A stretch of 16,383 nt of DNA from CAKVOD01 sp964489405 (GCA_964489405.1 CAZAYL010000021.1:1-16383); one strand, 5' to 3'; counted from the stretch's first letter, positions 6,916 through 16,020 are shown. Translations and numbers: made by a program. Notes: generated by a model from the sequence alone, not told the origin.

Positions 6916-7480
6916 TATTAGCAAAAGTTATGATGACAAAATTATTCTAAAAAATGTGAATTTGTCATTTTGTGATAATGAGATTGTTGCAATAACGGGC
7001 AAAAGTGGGGTTGGGAAAACCACCCTTTTGAATATCATAGCGGGGTTGACGTCTTATGACGGCAAAATTGAGAACGGCGGAAGCGTTGCATATATGATGC
7101 AAGACGACGTCTTTGTTGAAAATCTCAGTGTTTTGGACAACTTGCGCCTATTTACGCGTAAAACAAAAAGTCAAGTGCTAGAAATGCTTTCTGCACTTGG
7201 GCTTGAAAAATTTGCAGGGGAATTCCCATCAACCCTTTCGGGCGGAATGCAACGGAGAATAAGTTTTTTGCGCGCACTTCACTTTGACGCGGATATTTTA
7301 TTGCTTGACGAACCATTCAAAAGCTTGGATGAAAGCACAAAACGGGATTGCGTCGCATATTTGAAAGCGGACTTGCAAAAGAAACCGCGCTTGTGCATTA
7401 TTGTTTCGCACGACGTGAATGAACTCGCAACTCTCTCGCCAAGAATCGTGCAATTTTTTTGGGGTGGGGGCAAAAATTAA
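6902..7480 (+). CDS. ABC transporter ATP-binding protein (SsuB/ThiZ-like)
   Basis: 192 residues from the ATG at 6902, chosen because AAGGGG (6886-6891) lies 10 nt upstream; an in-frame ATG at 6893 has no spacing from that site, and the frame extends further upstream without support. Walker A GKSGVGKTT is at 33-41, the Q-loop Q67, the signature LSGGMQRR at 112-119, Walker B ILLLDEP at 132-138 and the switch His at H170. All catalytic motifs are intact. It energises import through the upstream permease. The protein is short for SsuB/TauB relatives (commonly about 240-260), lacking most of the C-terminal helical region, and it ends in a Gly/Trp stretch (FFWGGGKN) encoded by a T7-then-G-rich run. 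Its stop codon overlaps, tail to tail, the stop of a minus-strand gene remnant. No clear terminator follows. Confidence 0.92.
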   Translation: MNLINISKSYDDKIILKNVNLSFCDNEIVAITGKSGVGKTTLLNIIAGLTSYDGKIENGGSVAYMMQDDVFVENLSVLDNLRLFTRKTKSQVLEMLSALGLEKFAGEFPSTLSGGMQRRISFLRALHFDADILLLDEPFKSLDESTKRDCVAYLKADLQKKPRLCIIVSHDVNELATLSPRIVQFFWGGGKN

Positions 7481-7584
7481 CTATCATAGTCGTAGGGGAT
7501 TTTGTTTTTGCGTTCGCCGAGTAGGTTGAGAATGTAGCCGTCTTCGACCTTATTATTAAAGCAATTACAAGTATCCACTCTGGG
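7477..7584 (-). pseudogene. Possible 3' remnant of a truncated minus-strand gene
   Basis: On the minus strand an open stretch of about 35 codons runs from an in-frame TGA at 7587-7585 to a TAA at 7479-7477. It reads VDTCNCFNNKVEDG, then YILNLLGERKN, then KIPYDYDS. The composition is protein-like (a Gly-Tyr-Ile-Leu turn-strand, a charged loop, an acidic aromatic C-terminus) and not that of a random frame. There is no start codon. Upstream it runs directly into repeat copy B (CTGAATGACCCA at 7592-7581 on this strand), as if the repeat had cut off the rest of the gene. The tail-to-tail overlap with the ATPase stop is typical of a genuine convergent gene end. The parent protein is not recognised. 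Confidence 0.35.
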
Positions 7585-7709
7585 TCATTCAGCATTATTG
7601 AAGTAGTACTAGCACCACTATGATAAAATAATTCCTTATTATGCTAGCGCGGTCAATGTGTATGGGTACCCCATAATGGGGCGGGTTGCCCTTCCGGGAG
7701 ATTGCGACG

Positions 7710-7738
7710 TTGTCAAGGTATGGGCGTGTCCGTATAAG
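7710..7738 (+). promoter_or_regulatory. Candidate promoter inside repeat copy B
   Basis: TTGTCA (7710-7715), a 17-nt spacer, TATAAG (7733-7738); each hexamer is one base from consensus. It points toward the strong terminator at 7923-7958, defining a possible short transcript. It lies in a part of the repeat not shared with copy C. Confidence 0.4.
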
Positions 7739-7744
7739 TAGACG

Positions 7745-7958
7745 TACCTAATGTATTACATTGTGCGATAAGCAAGCTTGTGAGCACAATACTCCATTGA
7801 CTGCCTCGCAATGACGATAGGGAGAGTACCTTACCACAATAATAAGGACGTTATTTATTATTTGCTACTGCGGGTGCGAAAGCGCACTGCTACAGGTTTG
7901 GTTTGGTGGCACTATATTGATTAAGGTACATAGTTAAAATGCTATGTATCTTTTTTTT
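7745..7958 (+). ncRNA. Candidate small RNA (or very small mRNA) within repeat copy B
   Basis: A predicted transcript of about 214 nt between the promoter at 7710-7738 and the terminator at 7923-7958. It contains a hairpin ATTGTGC/GCACAAT (7760-7790) and a tight stem GTGCG/CGCAC near 7874-7887. It also carries a 37-codon frame (7811-7924, starting MTIGRVPYHNNKD and ending VWWHYID) whose stop touches the terminator stem. The frame has no SD; its first 20 or so codons come from repeat module 1. In copy C the homologous stretch stays open for about 24 codons, but differences fall at all three codon positions, which argues against selection for a protein. Expression is unproven. Confidence 0.25.
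7923..7958 (+). terminator. Strong rho-independent terminator with no obvious gene
   Basis: AAGGTACATAG (7923-7933) pairs with CTATGTATCTT (7942-7952), 11 bp with one G-T pair and an 8-nt loop, followed by eight T (7951-7958). It could end transcription from the importer operon 440 nt upstream or from the candidate promoter at 7710, and it insulates the giant gene from upstream reading. Confidence 0.8.
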
Positions 7959-8068
7959 ATTGCGCGCCCCGCGTGCGGTATCGCGCCCCAAGCCCGCCTA
8001 GCGCTAGCATATGCTCAATGAAAACGCCGATAATTGCACAAAAAAGAAATAAAAGGGGCGTCATTTAG

Positions 8069-8097
8069 TTGAAAAAAATGTTGCAATATGCTAAAAT
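8069..8097 (+). promoter_or_regulatory. Distal candidate promoter of the giant surface-protein gene
   Basis: TTGAAA (8069-8074), a 17-nt spacer, TAAAAT (8092-8097) preceded by TGC (extended -10). Transcription would start near 8104 and leave a leader of about 136 nt, AT-rich, with a short ACTAT/ATAGT stem near 8181-8196. No known riboswitch was recognised in it. Confidence 0.55.
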
Positions 8098-8157
8098 GAT
8101 AGCAAACATTATCATTAAATATTTGTGATATAAATGTTTTTAGTTTTTTGAGAATAG

Positions 8158-8185
8158 TTGACCGCAAAAATACTAAAACTACTAT
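8158..8185 (+). promoter_or_regulatory. Proximal candidate promoter of the giant surface-protein gene
   Basis: TTGACC (8158-8163), a 16-nt spacer, TACTAT (8180-8185). The -10 is only a four-of-six match, so it is weaker than the site at 8069-8097; it would give a leader of about 48 nt ending in GGAGG (8230-8234). Confidence 0.3.
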
Positions 8186-8239
8186 AGCAAAATAGTGGCC
8201 ACGAAATAAATAAGCTAGTTCGAAACTACGGAGGAAAAA

Positions 8240-11200
8240 ATGGTAAGATACCAAAAAATAAAATACGCACTCGCGTGCTTGTGTGCACTGGCACTTGCGC
8301 TTTTTGCGCTTACATATTTTGTGCGACCAGTACAGCAAAAAGTCCAAACATCGCAAGCGTCCAATGAATACCTTATCAATGTATCGCTTGTCAAAACAAC
8401 TGTTGTTCTCTCGAATGGGAAATACGACGTTGCGACGAGCGTAACCGACGAACAAGTAGCCGATGTCAACAATAATGACACAGTTATACTTAATAATGCT
8501 GGCGCTTATGAGATAGCAACGGGCAACAAAGATTTCGGCACAGGTATCGAAACGCAAGCAATTTCTATCAATATGGGCACGAGTGACTCGACGACCGATT
8601 TTGCCCTTTTGAAAGTTTCCGCAACGTTCAACGGAAAAGGAATCGATATTAGCTCAGTTGGCACTGATAACAAGTTTACCCAATATATCTTTGGCTTACC
8701 AGACGAATTCTCCACTTCGGACGCAGGCACGACTTCAACCAAAATTAATGACTCAAACGGACAATATGTATTTAAATACACATACCGCACACGCAACGCC
8801 ACGACGGGCGTGGAAACTGAAAACAATGGCGAATTTAAGTTCAATGTTTTGACAACAACATATCTTGACAAAACAGGCACAAGCAATGCGTGGGATTATG
8901 AAAATACATTCAAATTCACAACTGAAAGTGAAAGTGCAACCAACACGCAAAATGTAGCCACGCAAAGTGCAGAGCGTGATGACGCCGATTTGTACTTCAA
9001 CTATAATAATCACACATACAATAAATCAGGGGGGAACTCAAACACCCCACTCGAAATGCCGACTGTGCGCTACGACGCGCGCAAATACAACCTTTCGTAC
9101 ACACGCAAAGTTTACAACTCTATCGAGAGTGTAACTTCGCAAATGGCGGTACGCGTTGAGAATGGCGTTACCAAAGCAGTCATTACGTTCTCTTCAACGC
9201 TGGATGGCAAAACCGAAACTTTTAATTATCCAATTGATGACCTAGACAATTCGCCATTTGTCGAACTCACTTTTGAAGACATCGGCGAGTACTCATTTGC
9301 AATGTCCCCACTGACGCGTGTAGATGACACAACTTTTCTCAATGTTGCAAATAGCAACCCATCTCTACTTGGCGCGCAAAATATTTCACGCAATCTCACA
9401 GTGTTTGGCTACCAACTAAAGTATGCGGACGATGTAACTAATTCATCTGAACTCCGCAATGCGGAACTTGGACTATACGCGGATATTACAACATTCAACT
9501 ACAAAAAAATGAGTTCATCAATAGTGACAAAAAACGGGAATAATGAAACACAAGATATTGCGAATTTAGAATTTTTCAAAAAAACAACAACTAATCCAGC
9601 GACTAGTGTGGAATCGACAATAGTCATCCCGTCGACTAACCAAGCACCTTTGTGGTTCGACTATATCGGCACGCTCTCAAGCAATTATGCTTCAAAATAT
9701 CTCTATTACACCAACCTATCCACGCTAGACATCAACAATATTGCAAATGTTACCCCGACAAAAATAGGAACATACAAGAAAGGCGAGTATTTTATGGACG
9801 CGGGGTTATATATCGTTGAGATAAATTACACACTTCCAAACACTACATATACAAAAGTTTTCAAGCAATATTTTGCTTTCATCATCGAGAATACCGCCCC
9901 AACGGCAGAAATTATCGCGCTTGGGGGAACCGAGAATGAAAACGCAACTCTTTATAATGACAGCTACACAAACAAAAATGTCGCAATTAAGTGGGACGAA
10001 TCAAACCCATTCAATGCACGCGTGTCAGCAAGTTATAGCCGATACAATTTTGAAAATACACTCGTTGAAGAAAATGTCAATATCAATAAATATGGTTCGA
10101 CAAATCAAACTATTCTCAGCAATAACGGCAAATACTATGTGCGTCTTTCATACGGCAGACTCGGCACAAGTTATACGGCGTGGGAGTTCACGATTGACAA
10201 AATCGGCATATCAGGACTAAAGATTGAGTTTGACAATCTTGGGTCCACACTTGATGCGGTTTCGACAAGCGTTGTGAACAACCCATTCACACTCTTGTGG
10301 GACGCAAAGGCGAGTGGTGCACAAATCACACTCGAACACCAAAAAATGTTGATTGTCAAAGACGACGACTATCAAGTCAACGACTTAAATAATCTTGTTT
10401 GCGTCGGCAATGATGCAAGTGGCAACAAAATTTACGCACTTAAAAATGGTTACAAGACAAGTACTATTTCATCAAGTGTCAAGTATGAGAATATAACACA
10501 ATTTGATGTTTTGCAATACGCACTACATTTATTCAAGTTGCGCGACAGTGCGGGCAACGAATTATACTATTCAATTTTGCTCGACAACACAAATCCAGCA
10601 TACATCTTTTCGCCCAAAATCGACAATGATTTCAATCTTGTAGACGAAACAACGACTGTAGTTTGGGGGGCAAGCAAGGCAATTGCATTTAGTGCGCCAA
10701 CGGCGGACGATAGCGCATTATTTGATTATTTCAAAACAAATGACCTGCTAATTTCTCTTTGCGATACGGTAAATGGCATTTTGAATGTACCTTTCGCTTC
10801 AACTGTTGTGAGTTGTGCACCAACAGAGTCAGCCCTTTTCGAATCAGAACTTCCACAGTCATCCCCTGCTATGCAAGTAGTTGTTGACAAGACAAATAAT
10901 ACAATCACTCCATATGCTAGCACCATTGACACGTCTAGCGGAGAACTTGTTGTTACCAATTCCGCAAAACCTATTGTTTCGTCAATCAATAGTCTAACCT
11001 ATGAAGAGTATTATTTTAAGGTGGAAATTTTCGACCAAAGCACAGTTGCTTCGAAATTAAAAACGACGGGGCATAGCACTACAAGGCTTGAAATTAACCT
11101 TGACGCTAGCCAAGTGCTTGCATTTACTAATCCAAGTTCTAGCAGTGAAAAGACAACCGAAGTGCGTCTGTACAATGGTTCGGCGAGCAACCGTGACAAA

Positions 11201-14200
11201 TTATTTATTGAATACTTCGCGGAGCGCAACGGCTACAAGGTTGAGAGTCTTAAACTCGAATTTTATCCTTTGGCGATGGATAAGACGCTTGAAACATACC
11301 CATACACGAACTCGCCAAGTTTGGAATTTAATTTATTAGCGTCCGCAACAACAAATGTTAAAACTTCCAAAAAGCAAACTATATACTTCAATTTAGGTTA
11401 CGATTCCGCACTACAAAAACAAGTAACGCAAACAGGTAAATATGTTGTTACTCGCGTATATGAATATAATACTGCTTTGTTTGAGAGTGAAGACGACGCG
11501 CGTCGAACGAAAACATATACTTTCTATATCGACCGCAACAACATTGTGCAAAACATAACTCTAGACTATCCAATAAAAGTTGGGGACAAAGAAGAAGTCT
11601 ATACGCGAACAGTCGGAGAGTACATCAAACTTAAATTAGGTGATAAGAATACCCAATACGTCGAATTTGATGATTTGCTTTTGTCAGCTGACAATAGTAA
11701 TGTCATTTTGACGACGGATGTTTTCCCTATCAACGCAGTTGTCCCTAAAAATAAATATTCGGTAATTGAAAATACCGATAAAACATACACAAATATAAAC
11801 TCATTCAGTATTCAATTGGAAGTTTATTACAAGCAAAAATCAGCTACAGATGAAAAGTTTGTTAGTATTATTTCGATTTCTGGGAATAAATCAACTGAGA
11901 TTGTTAACGAATTGCTAAAAATTTCTCCAGAAATATTCCAAAAAAATGGCATTTATAAGTTTGTTCTTAGCGACTTCACTGGTTATAGCACAAACGGCGA
12001 AAATGGGAGTTGGATAGAAAACAACGAACCAAATAAATTTGAATTCCGCATTGAAATTAGTAAAGAAGCTCCTAGCGGAAAGTATTACCGCAATCCGAAT
12101 TCAGACGGCTCAGAAAATGAAATTATAAGAACAACATCAGGTTCAACAAGTGGCGAAGTCGCGTCAACAAGTGATGATGAGCTAAAATTTGTCTTTGAAG
12201 ATTCAAACGATGTTTACAAGGCAAAAGTTAACTACACGGACGTTTTAGTAACGCGTAGAACAAAAGGCTCAACAAAGTTTGAGACGGCGGTTAAAGTTAC
12301 CTTTGAAGATATGACCACCGTGGAAGGCAAGATAACATATCCATCGAGCGCTGATATAACAAGTCTAGCGAGTGTGAAAGGCTACCGCGAAATCAAGAAA
12401 GACAGCAATGGTAACCAAGTAACAGACTCAAATGGAAATCCTATCTACAAATACACCATAATTCTCCCGACTAAAAATAATTCGGGTTCATATTACGAAG
12501 GCGAATATCGCGTTACTATTCACTACTATGGAGATGAAAATTATTACATCGAAAAGAGTGAAAAAACAACTATTTCATACTACACAAGTGAAGTAGATGT
12601 TGTATTAGATAAGACTGCTCCAAACTTCAATATCTTGCGCCTGCTTGCTTATGACAAATATTTGCCAGAAACAAGCGCTGACCCCAATGTCGTTTCTAAA
12701 GAAAACATTGTTCAATATGTAAAAAATCAACTAGACTCTGATTCACAAGCGGAACTTAAAGAGCGCGTGCGTCAATTCTTGCGCAATTATGCGTTTGCGC
12801 TTCCAAGCGACTTTAAATTCTTTTACGCAACGAATGATGGCTATCCTATCGGGTATTATGACGATTACACTTACTATGAACACGACACATCGTCATTATA
12901 TGTTCGCAAGTACAATAAGTACTCAAAGACTGACCCGCTTGCCGACCAATCATACATCAAGACCGACCCAGAATTTGGTAGCACGACGGGAGTTTTGAAC
13001 TTTGGCATCGGACGCGATGAATACAAAAGCGTAGGGTATGCGAACTCGAAAGGGGTAAATAACCCATTCCGCGACATTGTTGGCGTAGACGAGAAAGAAG
13101 ATAGCTACTACGAAATAATAGAGATAGACCAAGCGGGCAACCAACGCATTTATACTGTCTACATCAAGTCCACTGCAACAACTGTCAAATTTAGCGACGG
13201 ATCAACTGGCGAAAATGCAATCACATATACGGGCAATGCAGAAAATAATAGTTTGAGTCTTGGATATGATTACAAAATCACAAGTATTGAGAACCTTGAT
13301 TGCTACACAAGAATTTCGCTCTATGACAAGACTTCAAAAAGCACTTTGATTGCGACCTACGACATCACACCTACAACAAATATTGATGACATCATTTCGG
13401 CAATCAATGCGCGCATTTCTAACAAGGTTGGATATGAAAATACGGGCGCGCGCTACACTCTTAAATTTTTGAACCGCTATGGCGAGAATTTTGAAGTTTC
13501 CGTTCAACGCCCTGGCGAAGAACTTACATACAAAATCCAAGAAGCGACATTGACTTTCAAAATCACTCTTCCAAGTTCGACAAGTAGCACGTGGATTACT
13601 AAATTTATAGTCAAACAGTATGACGAAAAAACTAAACAAATAATTGAGCTTACAAGCGACCTTAATGGCGCAATAAGCGACACATTGTTTGACGGCGTCG
13701 AGTACACGTTCAATCGTGGAGAATATTACTTTTACTTGATTGACAATTTTGAACGCGGAATCAATCAGCCTATCCACTACATATTCAACATTGTGGATAG
13801 CAAAGATTTAGTTTTTGCGGGGACGCAAATTGACAACACTACAGCGAAAGATGTTTACTTTACTTATCAAACAAAACTCTACTCCGCAAAAATTTATGTG
13901 AACGATACGCTTGTCGATACAAATGATATCACTGCCACTACATTTGAGGGGTATGATAATATAACATCACTCTACAATCAAGCATATTTCACAAGACAAT
14001 TTACATTCAAGGCGTTAAATAATACAAAGACTACTTACAAAATTGTCCTTTCCTACAACACTTCTGGCGTGGATATTGTAACTCAAGACATTGTATTTAA
14101 CTTCACAATAGACACAATTTTGCCGTCGTTTGAACTAACTGATTTGAACGGGAATAATATGAATTACCTTTTGACAAGTCTTGGGTCAAGCACTAGCAAA

Positions 14201-15910
14201 GAAATCAACATCAGTTGGAACGACCCGACCAACTACCCTGTTACGGTTACCCTTGACAGAGTTTATGACGGGAAGACAACAACTACGACACTTAGCAAGA
14301 ATTATAGCATTTACCTTGAGGGGCAATACACCTTAAGAATGACAAATACGCTCGGCAATTCTATTGAATACACTTTCGCCGTTTCGCAAAACTCGGCAAT
14401 CTTATACGATGTTTATGCTAATGGTGCAAAGATTGAAGCGAGCGCGCGTTCAGTTTTATTCAACTTCAGTGGCGCATACAACGACGAAGCATTTGACATC
14501 AATGAGTATATCAAAGTTTATACAAGCATTTATGCCTTGTCCGTGATTGCGAATGAAAAGAAAGATTTGCAGGCAAAACTTGTTTATTCCTACACTTCAA
14601 ACAATATCTACAAACTTGACATTTATAAAATTTACGGCTCAAATACACTTTATTACAGCGAATACATCGCTCTACTTCAACTCGATAAGTCAATTTTGAA
14701 AATTGAAAATTTCGTCATCGGCGAAACAGAAGATGTTGTAAGCGCTGTAACGGGAATTTCAAATACATACTATAGTAAATCTCTTTATGCAACGTGGGAA
14801 AAAGCGTTTGAAATAAATGTGCAAGGGTTTGGGAATATCGTCTTTGAAGACTTTATCAAAGTGCGCGTATACTACAACGGCGTTTATGTCAATGAATTTA
14901 CGACCAATAATTTGACATTTAGCGACTCGGGCGAATACCGTTTGAAATTTAGCGACGTTGCGGGCTATACTTATTTGTTCTCGCGCGGGCAAGTCAACTC
15001 GGAATACTACACGATTGATTTGCTGAATAGCGTTTCGTTCAAAGTCAATGACGGCGAACCTATCAACCACGCTATATATAATGATAAGGTTACACTACAG
15101 CCAACCAACACGTCGCGATATGACCACGGTTCGTTCGCGATGACGGTTTACTACAAGGGCGTTGCGTATCCAGCGCGCGACTACTATAAGTCCACAGCAT
15201 ATGTCTTTACCGAATACGGAGATTACACAATCAAAATGTCCGCAAAGATTAACGGACAAGACGTCGTGAGTGTGTATGACTTCAAGATTTTCTCAAAGAA
15301 TGAAGCAAACCGCTCGTTTGTGTTCAGTCAATTAGACGGTTTTGAAGTCGTGTCAATCGTAAAATCGGGCGTCGACATCACAGATACAATCAAAGAAGAG
15401 CAAAACACAACCAAACTTATGGCGTTTGAGTTCTCAAGTGAGCAAGGACAAACAGGTGTCTATGAAGTCAATGTTAAGGTTACTAATAGCGGGCTCAAGC
15501 CAACGCAAAATTTTGCATTCACTTTCTGGATTAATGACGCTGATGTGAACTTAATACCAAGCATCCCATTCGGAACAAGCACGACAAGCAAAATCACAAT
15601 CAAACTCAACAAATACGCTATACATCAAGAACTCGGCAACGTTGTGCTCAAAATCACTGGTATGAACGACATTTTGATTAATGATCAAACTGCGCAAACC
15701 AATGAAATTTCTTCAATCACGCTGTCGGAAAACATCACATATACAATTCAGGTATATAGCGAGAGCGGGACACTGCTACAATCTTATGTTATCACAAAAG
15801 ATGAACCGCTTAACGCCGTCGCAATAATCGTCATTATTGTTTCGGTAATTGTGGTCGTCGGTGCAGTTGTGCTATTCATAGTTTTCCGCACGCGTATGAA
15901 AGTGCGCTAA
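8240..15910 (+). CDS. Giant Ig-like repeat surface protein with C-terminal membrane anchor
   Basis: 2556 residues, start fixed by GGAGG (8230-8234) 5 nt before the ATG. Residues 1-27 are a signal sequence (RYQKIK, then an Ala/Leu core); a cleavage site may lie near SQA40. The body is rich in Asn, Thr, Ser and Tyr, almost free of Cys, and made of successive beta modules of roughly 90-190 residues. Many end in an aromatic strand followed by a linker, as in bacterial Ig-like domains: FIIENTAP (547), FTIDKIG (650), ILLDNTNP (779), FYIDRNN (1095), FRIEISKEAP (1269), VLDKTAPNF (1455), YTVYIKS (1638), YIFNIVD (1847), FTIDTILP (1955), YTFAVSQ (2044), with more degenerate units beyond. Turns such as GEYRLKFSDVAG and EGQYTLRMTN precede them. 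Residues 2524-2549 are a membrane helix followed by RTRMKVR inside the cell; no LPXTG is present. It is likely an adhesin or stalk-like envelope protein. No enzyme domain was seen. It is a monocistronic unit bracketed by inverted repeats. Confidence 0.9.
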   Translation: MVRYQKIKYALACLCALALALFALTYFVRPVQQKVQTSQASNEYLINVSLVKTTVVLSNGKYDVATSVTDEQVADVNNNDTVILNNAGAYEIATGNKDFGTGIETQAISINMGTSDSTTDFALLKVSATFNGKGIDISSVGTDNKFTQYIFGLPDEFSTSDAGTTSTKINDSNGQYVFKYTYRTRNATTGVETENNGEFKFNVLTTTYLDKTGTSNAWDYENTFKFTTESESATNTQNVATQSAERDDADLYFNYNNHTYNKSGGNSNTPLEMPTVRYDARKYNLSYTRKVYNSIESVTSQMAVRVENGVTKAVITFSSTLDGKTETFNYPIDDLDNSPFVELTFEDIGEYSFAMSPLTRVDDTTFLNVANSNPSLLGAQNISRNLTVFGYQLKYADDVTNSSELRNAELGLYADITTFNYKKMSSSIVTKNGNNETQDIANLEFFKKTTTNPATSVESTIVIPSTNQAPLWFDYIGTLSSNYASKYLYYTNLSTLDINNIANVTPTKIGTYKKGEYFMDAGLYIVEINYTLPNTTYTKVFKQYFAFIIENTAPTAEIIALGGTENENATLYNDSYTNKNVAIKWDESNPFNARVSASYSRYNFENTLVEENVNINKYGSTNQTILSNNGKYYVRLSYGRLGTSYTAWEFTIDKIGISGLKIEFDNLGSTLDAVSTSVVNNPFTLLWDAKASGAQITLEHQKMLIVKDDDYQVNDLNNLVCVGNDASGNKIYALKNGYKTSTISSSVKYENITQFDVLQYALHLFKLRDSAGNELYYSILLDNTNPAYIFSPKIDNDFNLVDETTTVVWGASKAIAFSAPTADDSALFDYFKTNDLLISLCDTVNGILNVPFASTVVSCAPTESALFESELPQSSPAMQVVVDKTNNTITPYASTIDTSSGELVVTNSAKPIVSSINSLTYEEYYFKVEIFDQSTVASKLKTTGHSTTRLEINLDASQVLAFTNPSSSSEKTTEVRLYNGSASNRDKLFIEYFAERNGYKVESLKLEFYPLAMDKTLETYPYTNSPSLEFNLLASATTNVKTSKKQTIYFNLGYDSALQKQVTQTGKYVVTRVYEYNTALFESEDDARRTKTYTFYIDRNNIVQNITLDYPIKVGDKEEVYTRTVGEYIKLKLGDKNTQYVEFDDLLLSADNSNVILTTDVFPINAVVPKNKYSVIENTDKTYTNINSFSIQLEVYYKQKSATDEKFVSIISISGNKSTEIVNELLKISPEIFQKNGIYKFVLSDFTGYSTNGENGSWIENNEPNKFEFRIEISKEAPSGKYYRNPNSDGSENEIIRTTSGSTSGEVASTSDDELKFVFEDSNDVYKAKVNYTDVLVTRRTKGSTKFETAVKVTFEDMTTVEGKITYPSSADITSLASVKGYREIKKDSNGNQVTDSNGNPIYKYTIILPTKNNSGSYYEGEYRVTIHYYGDENYYIEKSEKTTISYYTSEVDVVLDKTAPNFNILRLLAYDKYLPETSADPNVVSKENIVQYVKNQLDSDSQAELKERVRQFLRNYAFALPSDFKFFYATNDGYPIGYYDDYTYYEHDTSSLYVRKYNKYSKTDPLADQSYIKTDPEFGSTTGVLNFGIGRDEYKSVGYANSKGVNNPFRDIVGVDEKEDSYYEIIEIDQAGNQRIYTVYIKSTATTVKFSDGSTGENAITYTGNAENNSLSLGYDYKITSIENLDCYTRISLYDKTSKSTLIATYDITPTTNIDDIISAINARISNKVGYENTGARYTLKFLNRYGENFEVSVQRPGEELTYKIQEATLTFKITLPSSTSSTWITKFIVKQYDEKTKQIIELTSDLNGAISDTLFDGVEYTFNRGEYYFYLIDNFERGINQPIHYIFNIVDSKDLVFAGTQIDNTTAKDVYFTYQTKLYSAKIYVNDTLVDTNDITATTFEGYDNITSLYNQAYFTRQFTFKALNNTKTTYKIVLSYNTSGVDIVTQDIVFNFTIDTILPSFELTDLNGNNMNYLLTSLGSSTSKEINISWNDPTNYPVTVTLDRVYDGKTTTTTLSKNYSIYLEGQYTLRMTNTLGNSIEYTFAVSQNSAILYDVYANGAKIEASARSVLFNFSGAYNDEAFDINEYIKVYTSIYALSVIANEKKDLQAKLVYSYTSNNIYKLDIYKIYGSNTLYYSEYIALLQLDKSILKIENFVIGETEDVVSAVTGISNTYYSKSLYATWEKAFEINVQGFGNIVFEDFIKVRVYYNGVYVNEFTTNNLTFSDSGEYRLKFSDVAGYTYLFSRGQVNSEYYTIDLLNSVSFKVNDGEPINHAIYNDKVTLQPTNTSRYDHGSFAMTVYYKGVAYPARDYYKSTAYVFTEYGDYTIKMSAKINGQDVVSVYDFKIFSKNEANRSFVFSQLDGFEVVSIVKSGVDITDTIKEEQNTTKLMAFEFSSEQGQTGVYEVNVKVTNSGLKPTQNFAFTFWINDADVNLIPSIPFGTSTTSKITIKLNKYAIHQELGNVVLKITGMNDILINDQTAQTNEISSITLSENITYTIQVYSESGTLLQSYVITKDEPLNAVAIIVIIVSVIVVVGAVVLFIVFRTRMKVR

Positions 15911-15978
15911 TATATAGCATAGTTAATTTTGCTTTCGGCACTGTATAAGTTATAAAGTGAACAATATTTGCACACAAC

Positions 15979-16009
15979 AATAAAGGACGGATATTCCCCC
16001 CTTTATTTT
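15979..16009 (+). terminator. Rho-independent terminator of the giant gene
   Basis: AATAAAGG (15979-15986) pairs with CCTTTATT (16000-16007) around a 13-nt loop, followed by a short T tail (TTTTGTT). The stem is A-T rich, so moderate strength is expected. It lies 68 nt after the stop codon. Confidence 0.6.
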
Positions 16010-16020
16010 GTTAAAATGCA

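Larger units (their letters stand above)
7585..8010 (-). repeat. Dispersed modular repeat, copy B
   Basis: A non-coding block of over 400 bases built from modules seen elsewhere in the window. Read on the minus strand: module 3 (8008-7970; GCGCTAGGCGGGC, then GGGGCGCGATACCGCACGCG) matches 16315-16353. Module 1 (7875-7805; GTGGTAAGG, then CTCTCCCTATCGTCATTGCG) matches 16065-16134 without gaps. Module 2 (7698-7625; GGAAGGG, then TATGGGGTACCCATACAC, then CGCTAGC, then AATAAGGA) matches 16235-16305. Module 4 (7642-7602) matches 77-117. Exact shared runs reach about 19-23 bases. The order is 3-1-2-4 here but 1-2-3 in copy C, so the modules are permuted. The phrase CATTGCGAGCGAAGC (in copy C) belongs to a class of intergenic repeats common in bacterial genomes (from general knowledge). 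No transposase is present. Confidence 0.7.

Noticed and set aside
7441..7500. Programmed frameshift at the T7 plus G-rich run at the end of the ATPase gene
   Set aside because: Both alternative frames hit a stop within about 25 codons and extend into unrelated sequence; no downstream frame with ATPase-like content was found.
8015..8557. 180-codon minus-strand frame over the giant gene start
   Set aside because: It overlaps the SD, signal sequence and promoters of the well-supported giant gene, and its translation is Phe/Cys/Tyr-rich antisense of an Asn/Lys/Thr-rich gene.
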